DNA from: Mucilaginibacter sp.
Lineage (GTDB): Bacteria > Bacteroidota > Bacteroidia > Sphingobacteriales > Sphingobacteriaceae
Reading direction: 5' to 3'
DNA length: 64,000 bases
Assembly: GCA_028288025.1 (NCBI GenBank)
Contig: JAQBOM010000009.1
Coordinates: forward strand, 153,800 to 217,799
Made by a program: the position numbers and the translations under genes. How positions within the stretch are numbered: the stretch's first letter is position 1; every line of letters begins with the position of its first letter. The notes under the pieces are model-generated. The model ran no database searches and was not told the DNA's origin. It saw nothing but the letters and a program-made list of their open reading frames with translations. Shown in pieces: positions 8,520 through 15,116 of this stretch.

Positions 8520-9413
8520 CTATTTATTGGTCGGGGTCTTATAAAACTTACCAAAAACGCCCAACGGCAGCTTCGGCCCTGAGGTTGCCTGCAGGTAAAG
8601 CTCCCCGGTTTCAAGATTCTGCACTTGCGGGTAAGCACTTTTGATCAGGTTTTCGATGATCACCGATGAAAAGCCCAGCGAGTAAGTATTCAGTATCAGA
8701 AAATGCTCTTCCGGGTCGAGCAGCAGCATTACATCCCTCATCATTTCATTGATGTTATCCTCCAGCTTCCATTTTTCGCCGTTGGGGCCATGGCCGTAGG
8801 CCGGCGGGTCGAGGATGATGCCGTTATATTTTTTACCCCGTTTCAGCTCCCGCTTTACAAATTTCAGCGCGTCTTCAACCACCCATCTGATATTCGTTAA
8901 CCCGGATAGCTCCTGGTTTTCATTGGCCCAGGTAACCACCTGTTTGATGGAATCCACATGCGTGGTATCGGCGCCGGCAGCTTGCGCGATCAATGAGGCA
9001 CCGCCGGTATAGGCAAACAGGTTGAGCACTTTTGGCTCGGGCGTTTTAAATTTTTTGATGTTCTGGCTGATATAGTCCCAGTTAACAGCCTGCTCCGGGA
9101 AAATCCCGAGGTGCTTGAACGAAGTCAGCGCCAGCCTGAGTTTTATAGCGGCCTGGGGGTTTTTATATTCGACATGCCAGCGGTCGGGTGTTTTAGGATC
9201 CTTTTTTACCCAATCGCCGGATGTTGCCGAGCGCCCTTTAAATTTAATATGATGCAGGCGCTGCCATTCCGCATTGCTTAAAGCTTTGCTCCAAACCGCC
9301 TGCGGCTCCGGGCGTATCAGCACCACGCTGCCAAACCGTTCCAGCTTTTCAAAATCGCCGCAATCGATCAGTTCGTAATCTTTCCAATATGTCGGGGTGA
9401 GGAGTTGAATCAT
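8520..9413 (-). CDS. RlmI-like class I SAM-dependent RNA methyltransferase
   Basis: A 297-residue protein. The SAM-binding motif is VLNLFAYTGGAS (about residues 130-141), followed by an acidic THVDSIKQ loop, and the catalytic segment GIILDPPAYG (about 198-207). DPPAYG and FAYTGG are characteristic of the RlmI/RlmK group that makes 5-methylcytosine in 23S rRNA. The N-terminal part is shorter than in E. coli RlmI and the PUA domain is not obvious, so the target RNA is uncertain. It lies downstream of the Mla-type ABC genes, separated by a 174-base heptad array. Confidence 0.85.
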   Translation of the reverse strand: MIQLLTPTYWKDYELIDCGDFEKLERFGSVVLIRPEPQAVWSKALSNAEWQRLHHIKFKGRSATSGDWVKKDPKTPDRWHVEYKNPQAAIKLRLALTSFKHLGIFPEQAVNWDYISQNIKKFKTPEPKVLNLFAYTGGASLIAQAAGADTTHVDSIKQVVTWANENQELSGLTNIRWVVEDALKFVKRELKRGKKYNGIILDPPAYGHGPNGEKWKLEDNINEMMRDVMLLLDPEEHFLILNTYSLGFSSVIIENLIKSAYPQVQNLETGELYLQATSGPKLPLGVFGKFYKTPTNK

Positions 9414-9419
9414 CTTTTT

Positions 9420-9585
9420 AGTATCAAGTCGCTGGTATCGATTTTAGTATCAAGTAGTTAGTATCAAGTATCAAGATTTTAGCGCGCCGTTGATACTTAA
9501 TGCAGATATGAAGCGGTACTGATATCCAGATAGTCTTGCTACTTGATACTAACTACTTGATACTCGATACTACTACTTGATACTC
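9420..9585. repeat. Heptad foldback array (AGTATCA type)
   Basis: The left arm has units of seven such as AGTATCA, AGTCGCT, AGTAGTT and AGATTTT between 9420 and 9480, with AGTATCA four times. The right arm (9535-9585) has the inverted units CTTGATA (three times), CTAACTA, CTCGATA and CTTGCTA. A loop of about 55 bases separates them. The array fills the gap between two co-directional genes. Confidence 0.88.
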
Positions 9586-9587
9586 TC

Positions 9588-10340
9588 TTACAATTTCGCC
9601 CTTGCTGCCTGCATAAATTTGCTGGCAAACACAAACTCGTTAAGCGCTTTATTGTCGGTATGGGCAATTTCGTGGTTGGTCCCTTCCCACCATTTTTCGC
9701 CGTTGTGCAAAAATACAACATGGTCGCCAATTCCCATTACCGAGTTCATATCGTGGGTTACAATTACCGTTGTAGTTTGATATTCCTCTGTAATTTCGCT
9801 GATCAGGTCGTCGATCAATATGGCCGTTTTTGGGTCGAGGCCCGAATTGGGCTCATCCACAAATAAATATTTTGGCTGCATTGAAATAGCGCGGGCTATT
9901 CCCACGCGTTTTTTCATACCGCCCGAAAGCTCGGCCGGGAAGAGTTTGTTTTTTCCCTTCAGATTTACTTTTTCAAGACAAAAATTAGCACGGTCAATTT
10001 TTTCGGCCCTGGTCATATCGGTAAAAAGATCAAGCGGGAACATAATGTTCTTTTCAACGTTCATCGAATCAAACAACGCCGAATTCTGGAAAAGCATGCC
10101 TATTTGTTTGCGGATAGGCACGCGCGCTTCAAAATCCATTTCGGTAAAGTTCTCGCCATCATACAGCACTTCTCCCCGGGTAGGTTCATGCAATCCGACA
10201 ATACATTTTAACAACGTGGTTTTACCCGAGCCTGAACTGCCGATGATCAGGCTGTTTTTACCCGGCAAAAATCTGGCGCTGATATTTTTCAGCACCTCGT
10301 TTTCTCCGAATGATTTATAGATCCCCTTAATTTCAATCAT
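9588..10340 (-). CDS. MlaF-like ABC transporter ATP-binding protein
   Basis: A 250-residue ATPase with Walker A GSSGSGKTTLLKC (about residues 33-45), Q-loop QNSALFD, ABC signature LSGGMKKRVGIARA, Walker B KYLFVDEPNSGLDP and switch HDMNS. The LSGGM variant and the GLDP loop are typical of MlaF/Mkl ATPases that power lipid movement between outer and inner membrane with MCE proteins. The start overlaps the stop of the MlaE-like permease by 4 bases. No MCE (MlaD) or MlaB gene is visible next to the pair, so the substrate-binding partner must be elsewhere. Confidence 0.92.
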   Translation of the reverse strand: MIEIKGIYKSFGENEVLKNISARFLPGKNSLIIGSSGSGKTTLLKCIVGLHEPTRGEVLYDGENFTEMDFEARVPIRKQIGMLFQNSALFDSMNVEKNIMFPLDLFTDMTRAEKIDRANFCLEKVNLKGKNKLFPAELSGGMKKRVGIARAISMQPKYLFVDEPNSGLDPKTAILIDDLISEITEEYQTTTVIVTHDMNSVMGIGDHVVFLHNGEKWWEGTNHEIAHTDNKALNEFVFASKFMQAARAKL

Positions 10341-11068
10341 AATAAAAGGCTCGAAATTACAAGGTCACCAAATAATATCCAGATACAGCTAAATACAACC
10401 CCCTTGGTTGCCGACTGGCCAACCTCGAGCGCGCCGCCGGTTGTATAAAAACCAAAATATGAACAAACTGACGTAATAATAAATCCAAAAGCAACTGATT
10501 TTACCGCGCAAACTGTTACGATCACCGGGTTAAAGCCATTCTGTAAACCGACAATAAAATCGGTTGGCGCTATATCACGGGAAACAACACAGGCAATATA
10601 TCCGCCGGTCAGTCCAAGCACCACTGAAACAATAACCAGCAGTGGTATCATTGTTACGCCGGCAATGATCTTTGGCGATATTAAGTACCCGGGGGTATTC
10701 ACACCCATGATCTCCAAAGCGTCGATTTGTTCGGTTACCCGCATGGTGCCAATTTGAGAAGCGATGCTGGAGCCGATCCGGCCTGCAAGCACCAGCGCCG
10801 AAATAGTGGGACTAAATTCAAGAATGGTTGAATCACGGGAAATACTCCCCACGATCTCCCTCGGGACAAGCGGGCTAACCAGCTGAAATGCCACCTGGAT
10901 GGCCGCAACCGCACCTATAAATACCGATATAATGGCAATGATCCCCAGCGAACCAACCCCTTGTGAAACCATTTCGCGCATCACCTCGGCCCAGTAAACA
11001 CTGAACTTTTCAGGTTTGCGGAAACTTAAACGCAGCAGGAGTATATATCGGCCGAAACTATAAAACAT
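10337..11068 (-). CDS. MlaE-like ABC transporter permease
   Basis: A 243-residue inner-membrane protein of the MlaE/YrbE family. It has an amphipathic N-terminus, then about five to six hydrophobic segments. Conserved elements are EIVGSISRDSTILEFSPTISALVLAGRIG in the first half (interrupted by a turn) and ITEQIDAL-like MRVTEQIDALEIMGV before the helix around residue 150. It should form the membrane channel for the ATPase encoded directly downstream. A 300-base gap with no coding ORF on this strand lies upstream. Confidence 0.92.
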   Translation of the reverse strand: MFYSFGRYILLLRLSFRKPEKFSVYWAEVMREMVSQGVGSLGIIAIISVFIGAVAAIQVAFQLVSPLVPREIVGSISRDSTILEFSPTISALVLAGRIGSSIASQIGTMRVTEQIDALEIMGVNTPGYLISPKIIAGVTMIPLLVIVSVVLGLTGGYIACVVSRDIAPTDFIVGLQNGFNPVIVTVCAVKSVAFGFIITSVCSYFGFYTTGGALEVGQSATKGVVFSCIWILFGDLVISSLLL

Positions 11069-11176
11069 TAAAACAATTAAATCGGGCTAAAAATACGGTT
11101 TTTAACCTTACATCCCACACCGGCCAATTGTTTTGTATTTTAAACTTTAAATTTAATTTTAAAGCACAAACAGCTA

Positions 11177-11208
11177 TTGTTTTGTAACTAAAAATGTTTT
11201 TATATTTG
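11177..11208 (+). promoter_or_regulatory. Candidate Bacteroidota promoter (TTG ... TATATTTG)
   Basis: TTG at 11177-11179, a 21-base spacer and TATATTTG at 11201-11208 match the TTG / TANNTTTG pattern of Bacteroidota housekeeping promoters. Transcription would begin near 11213 and run about 180 bases before the small zinc-ribbon ORF. Confidence 0.5.
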
Positions 11209-11212
11209 CCCA

Positions 11213-11393
11213 CCTCCTAACGAAATTACTATTGATAGCACTATTGCTATCGCTATTGATATTCCGCGCAAACGGTTCGGAAAACTCATTGCAATCGCAA
11301 ATTGTCGGAAGACAATAAAAACAGCGGCATTTGTTACAAACTGTTGGCAAAACCGTCTTAACTAAAGCTACTCCCCGATTTGATATTTTTTTT
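11213..11393 (+). other. Long untranslated leader, possibly structured RNA
   Basis: This stretch has no convincing ORF. It contains a 6-bp hairpin closed by a GGAA (GNRA-type) tetraloop at 11301-11316 (ATTGTC, GGAA, GACAAT). Upstream are three imperfect copies of a CTATTGATA-like word at about 11231-11260. It sits between a strong promoter-like sequence and a 61-codon gene. No known riboswitch or small-RNA family was recognised. Confidence 0.3.
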
Positions 11394-11579
11394 ATGAGCA
11401 AGATACGCGTAGAGTGCGCTGTATGCGGGTCGGTTTACGAACTCACATCCAAGAGCAATCAAAAACTAGAGAACGGCACAATCCATTGTTCCGTTTGCAA
11501 CAGCGTTATATTCCAGTATAACGATTATAAAATTTGGTACCCCTTCCTTATTACGAGGAAAGAGAACCACAAAAAATAG
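11394..11579 (+). CDS. Small zinc-ribbon protein
   Basis: A 61-residue protein with two CxxC knuckles: CAVC at about residues 8-11 and CSVC at about 33-36, 21 residues apart, the spacing of a treble-clef or rubredoxin-like zinc ribbon. The rest is polar, with a Lys-rich C-terminus and no membrane segment. The frame is open upstream, but the ATG at 11394 begins the domain directly. Function is unknown; such ribbons bind RNA, DNA or a partner protein. The long possible leader suggests post-transcriptional control. Confidence 0.6.
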   Translation: MSKIRVECAVCGSVYELTSKSNQKLENGTIHCSVCNSVIFQYNDYKIWYPFLITRKENHKK

Positions 11580-11780
11580 CCTCCATTATTTTTCGGCCTT
11601 GCTCCTGCCCCGGTGATTTCATTTACCGCTATTTTCCGGCTGTTTACCGAAAATTTATCCCGCTTCGCCAATTGCGCTATCGCCCGGGGTGAAATAAGAT
11701 TTAGATTTGTTTAATACTTATTACGATAGTGTGTTAATTTGATCACAATTTCCCATTAACAACACTTAATAAAGCATTAA

Positions 11781-12485
11781 ATGAAAAACGCTATAATCAC
11801 CGCAGCAACTAAAGGCATGGGCCGCGCAATCGCCATCGCTTTCGCCAAAGAAGGCGCGAACCTGGCTATATGCGCAAGGAATGCAAACGACCTGTCGGCA
11901 TTTAAAGAAGAATTAAGATCCATCAATCCAAATATCAAGGTCTTTACGTCGGTTACTGACTGCAGCATTAAGCAGCAGCTATTGCAGTTTGCCGCCGCCG
12001 CCGAACAGGAATTGGGGACTGTCAGCATTATTGTAAATAACGTAGGCATGTACACGCATTCGAGCATATTGGACGACGGCGATGACACCTTTGAAAAACA
12101 GATACACACAAACCTGGGGCCAACTTACGAGCTGTACCGGTATTTCGGCAAAAAAATGATAGCCGCACGTGAGGGCCATATTTTTACAATATGCTCTGCA
12201 GCTTCGCTTATGCCTATACCTGAGGCGGGCACCTATAGTGTAACAAAATATGCGCTGTTGGGTCTTACTAAAACAATGAAACTGGAGATGCAGCAGTACG
12301 GCATCAAGGTTACCGCGGTGATTCCCGGCTCCACGTTAACGGATTCGTGGAAAGGCATGGAGGTGGATAAAGACAAAATGGTTTTACCCGAAGACGTTGC
12401 CTCGGCCATTATAAATACTTACAAAATGAGCGCCGGTGCCAACGTGGATGAAATAATAATTAAACCTGTTTACGGACAAATTTAA
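11781..12485 (+). CDS. Short-chain dehydrogenase/reductase (FabG-like)
   Basis: A 234-residue SDR with the cofactor loop TAATKGMGRAIA (about residues 7-18), an NNVG motif (about 86-89), and the catalytic pair Tyr152 and Lys156 in YSVTK with a Ser about 13 residues earlier. Arg at the end of beta2 (CARN) suggests NADPH. Length and motifs fit the 3-oxoacyl-ACP reductase-like branch, but a lone gene without other fatty-acid genes gives no substrate. It is followed closely by the PspC gene. Confidence 0.88.
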   Translation: MKNAIITAATKGMGRAIAIAFAKEGANLAICARNANDLSAFKEELRSINPNIKVFTSVTDCSIKQQLLQFAAAAEQELGTVSIIVNNVGMYTHSSILDDGDDTFEKQIHTNLGPTYELYRYFGKKMIAAREGHIFTICSAASLMPIPEAGTYSVTKYALLGLTKTMKLEMQQYGIKVTAVIPGSTLTDSWKGMEVDKDKMVLPEDVASAIINTYKMSAGANVDEIIIKPVYGQI

Positions 12486-12497
12486 ACCTAACATAAA

Positions 12498-13118
12498 ATG
12501 AGTAAAAAACTATATCGCGACGAATATCACAAAGTGCTTGGTGGTGTTTGTTCAGGCCTGGCAGAATATTTTGAAATGGATGTTACCATTATGCGCCTGC
12601 TGTTTGCCTTTACTTTCTTTATTATGGGCGTAGGCCTTATACCATATATCGTATTATGGATCGTGCTGCCCCGCAAGGATTATACTTTCAATAATCCCAA
12701 CTACAGTAACCCGACGGTTGACTATACCGTTCCTCCGCAGCAGCCCGGCGACCCGTTTGTTACGCCGCCGCCGCAACCGGGCAATCCATTTGGGAGCAGT
12801 GCATATAACAGCAGCGCTCCCGGGTTTACGCCGCTTGGCATACAGCCAAAGCCCCGTTCAAATGCGGGCATTATTTTCGGCGTGGTGCTTATCGTTTTAG
12901 GATCGATTATCCTGATCGACGAATTCGACATCATCCCCGACTTTGATTTTGAACGTCTTTGGCCGCTCGCATTGCTTGCCGTTGGCGCGGTGTTGATCGT
13001 ATCGGGTCAAAGAAAGCAACCCTGGGAAAAACAGGAATGGGCTGCTGAGAAAAAGGAAGATAACCCACCGCCTGCCGAAAGCGCAACAACTGAAAATACA
13101 ACAACAGAGCAGCAATAG
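12498..13118 (+). CDS. PspC-domain envelope-stress protein
   Basis: A 206-residue membrane protein. The N-terminal PspC domain (about residues 1-60) has YHKVLGGVCSGLAEYF and a transmembrane helix ending in WIVLPRK. A Pro/Gly/Gln-rich linker (about 70-125, with repeated PP-QPG) leads to two further hydrophobic segments (about 127-145 and 152-170), which resemble the LiaI/DUF5668 module of the next gene. The C-terminus is charged and Glu/Thr-rich. Together with the next two genes it forms a Psp/Lia-like set that probably senses inner-membrane stress. Confidence 0.87.
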   Translation: MSKKLYRDEYHKVLGGVCSGLAEYFEMDVTIMRLLFAFTFFIMGVGLIPYIVLWIVLPRKDYTFNNPNYSNPTVDYTVPPQQPGDPFVTPPPQPGNPFGSSAYNSSAPGFTPLGIQPKPRSNAGIIFGVVLIVLGSIILIDEFDIIPDFDFERLWPLALLAVGAVLIVSGQRKQPWEKQEWAAEKKEDNPPPAESATTENTTTEQQ

Positions 13119-13144
13119 GTATAACCTCACAAAATTTAAAAATC

Positions 13145-14131
13145 ATGAGAAACGATAAATTAATCCCGGGCCTGGTCCTGGTGCTGATAGGGGCGGCATT
13201 CCTGCTCAACAATTTTGGCTATATACATTTTCACTGGATCAACATATTACACTTATGGCCATTGTTTTTAGTGATGGCCGGCATAAACCTGGTGTTCGCA
13301 CATAACAGGACAGCGTGGGCTACCATATTGAAAATAAGCGTGCTTATAGGTGGTTTCGCCCTAATTCTTTTTGGTGATTTTGGCACCCGATTCAACTTTT
13401 GGCCGGGCCGTCATTTTACCTATATGAATGATAACAACGACAACAACGATAATAATGATGATAATATGGATGACAGCGACAGCACCGGCACTCCCGGCAC
13501 TAAATGGAGCGGTAAGACAGCCTTCAGCGAACCATATAAAGCCGGTGTTAAATATGCCCGTCTCAACATCAGCGGCGGCGGCACAACTTACGTTTTAAAC
13601 GATATTACCACCCATCTGTTTGAAGCCAATACCAGGGATAACCGCAACAAGTACGACTTAACCCAGCGCCAGGACGATTCAACTTCGGTGATCGATTTTC
13701 ATATGCACGACCATCACGGGTTTAATTTTGATTCGGGCAGGAGCGAGGCTTCGATGCGTTTAAATCCCAACCCTATCTGGGATATTGATGTAGAAACAGG
13801 CGCTACCCAGCTCAATTTTGACCTGTCAAAATTTAAGGTTAAGGCATTAAAATTACATGGCGGCGCTGCTTCATTCAATGTAAAAATGGGTCAGCCGCAG
13901 TTGATGACCGATGTTGACATTTCAACAGGGGTATCAAGCGTTGAAGTAAGCATCCCGCAAAACGCGGCCTGCAGCATTCAAACCGATTCGGGCTTGTCAT
14001 CCAATAATTTTGACGGATTCAATAAATCAGCTGATAACAATTTCGAAACCCCCGGCTATAGTGCCGCTAAAAATAAAATGCACATCCATATCAGCGGCGG
14101 CCTGTCGGATTTTAAGGTGAGGCGGTATTAA
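13145..14131 (+). CDS. LiaF-like membrane protein with DUF5668-type helices
   Basis: A 328-residue protein. The N-terminus has three to four hydrophobic helices (about 8-25, 30-48 and 58-78) with the LIPGLVLVLIGAAFLLNN pattern of DUF5668/LiaI-LiaF proteins. A striking Asn/Asp run (about 96-115) and a Ser/Thr/Gly-rich linker follow. The C-terminal half is beta-rich (toast-rack-like), as in proteins of the cell-wall-active antibiotic response. It is 26 bases downstream of the PspC gene and probably co-transcribed. Confidence 0.78.
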   Translation: MRNDKLIPGLVLVLIGAAFLLNNFGYIHFHWINILHLWPLFLVMAGINLVFAHNRTAWATILKISVLIGGFALILFGDFGTRFNFWPGRHFTYMNDNNDNNDNNDDNMDDSDSTGTPGTKWSGKTAFSEPYKAGVKYARLNISGGGTTYVLNDITTHLFEANTRDNRNKYDLTQRQDDSTSVIDFHMHDHHGFNFDSGRSEASMRLNPNPIWDIDVETGATQLNFDLSKFKVKALKLHGGAASFNVKMGQPQLMTDVDISTGVSSVEVSIPQNAACSIQTDSGLSSNNFDGFNKSADNNFETPGYSAAKNKMHIHISGGLSDFKVRRY

Positions 14132-14133
14132 GA

Positions 14134-14285
14134 AGTAACAGTGGCGAGTAGTAGTAGCGGGTAGCAACAGCAGTTACAGGGGCATCTTTTCAGATAACCT
14201 TTCAATCGGCAATTGGTCAGTCATTTTGACTAATTTTACACATCGATAATTGAATACTGCAACTGCCACTAAATCCTGCTACTAC
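14134..14285. repeat. Degenerate heptad foldback array (AGTAGCA type)
   Basis: The left arm (14134-14178) has 6-8-bp units such as AGTAACA, AGTAGT and AGTTACA. The right arm (14256-14285) has the inverted units ACTGCA, ACTGCC, ACTAAAT and CTGCT. It is less regular than its relatives and fills the gap between two co-directional genes. Confidence 0.6.
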
Positions 14286-14296
14286 ATTTAAATAAC

Positions 14297-14905
14297 ATGC
14301 CTTCAGAATACACCCTGGTCATCAATGGCAAACCCGAAGGGCCGTTTACAATTGAGCAGTTAAAAGCTAAAGCCATAAAGCCCGGTGATTTCGTAAAAAC
14401 CGCGGCAATGGACGATTATAAAGAAGCCCATGAAGTTGCCGAGCTTCGCCAGCTGCTGGGTTTCCGGCAACAGCCGCTTATCCCGCAATACTTTGGCAGT
14501 TTCGACCAGCGTTTGCTGGCATCCGCACTTGACTGGTTTTTTGTTTCGGGGGTTTGTATCCTGGCAGCCTTTATTTTAACCCTGCTTACTGCAGATAAAG
14601 CGACCCGTTTATTTATTGCCTTTGGCCTGCTCGCAGTTATCCCGGCGGCAAAGTTCATCTATCACATCATCCTGGAAAGCTCAGCCAAACAAGCCACCTA
14701 TGGCAAGCAAATACTCGGCATAAAAGTTTGCGACATGCAAGGCAACCGGATCAGCTTTGGGCAGGCGGCGGGCAGAAATTTTGCCAAGCTATTTTCAGTG
14801 CTTACCTTTTTCGTGGGTTATCTGATGTGCTTTTTTAATAAACAGCAGCAATGCCTGCATGATATGATCGCGGGAACGTTGGTGATGAAGGACAGGTTGT
14901 TTTAG
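14297..14905 (+). CDS. GYF_2-like / RDD family membrane protein
   Basis: A 202-residue protein. Residues 1-55 form a GYF_2-like (DUF4339) domain: YTLVINGKPEGPFTIEQLKA, with the GPF turn typical of that fold. Residues about 70-200 form an RDD domain: it begins with RLLASALDWF (Arg-Asp signature), has three transmembrane helices and carries GKQILGIKVCDMQGN before the last helix pair. RDD proteins are small integral membrane proteins; some act as ion transporters, but most are uncharacterised. It is downstream of the PspC/LiaF-like pair. Confidence 0.85.
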   Translation: MPSEYTLVINGKPEGPFTIEQLKAKAIKPGDFVKTAAMDDYKEAHEVAELRQLLGFRQQPLIPQYFGSFDQRLLASALDWFFVSGVCILAAFILTLLTADKATRLFIAFGLLAVIPAAKFIYHIILESSAKQATYGKQILGIKVCDMQGNRISFGQAAGRNFAKLFSVLTFFVGYLMCFFNKQQQCLHDMIAGTLVMKDRLF

Positions 14906-15104
14906 CCTCAGCTAAAAACGGCGCAACCTATCTTGAACGCCTTATAAAAATCAATAAAACTGATAATCTTCTCAGTCACGTGCGCTGAAGCTTTGCAATG
15001 GCGCAGAGAGTGCTTACCCTCCAGGGCGTAATGTTACACCTGCGAAAAGTACAGACTGCGGAGCATTTAGGTATGATAAAGCGCCCAACCTTCCAACAAA
15101 TTCG

Positions 15105-15112
15105 TATTTTTG
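15105..15112 (+). promoter_or_regulatory. TANNTTTG box four bases before the ispG start
   Basis: TATTTTTG fits the Bacteroidota -7 element exactly, and the ispG ATG begins after only four more bases. If it is used, the mRNA would be leaderless or nearly so. No clear TTG lies at the expected upstream distance, so this is weak. Confidence 0.3.
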
Positions 15113-15116
15113 TACT

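Noticed and set aside
9420..9585. CRISPR array
   Set aside because: The unit is seven bases with no spacers of uniform length, and no cas gene is present.
11174..11401. 75-codon minus-strand frame over the leader region
   Set aside because: Cys-rich but without ordered spacing, and antisense to the promoter-like sequence and leader.
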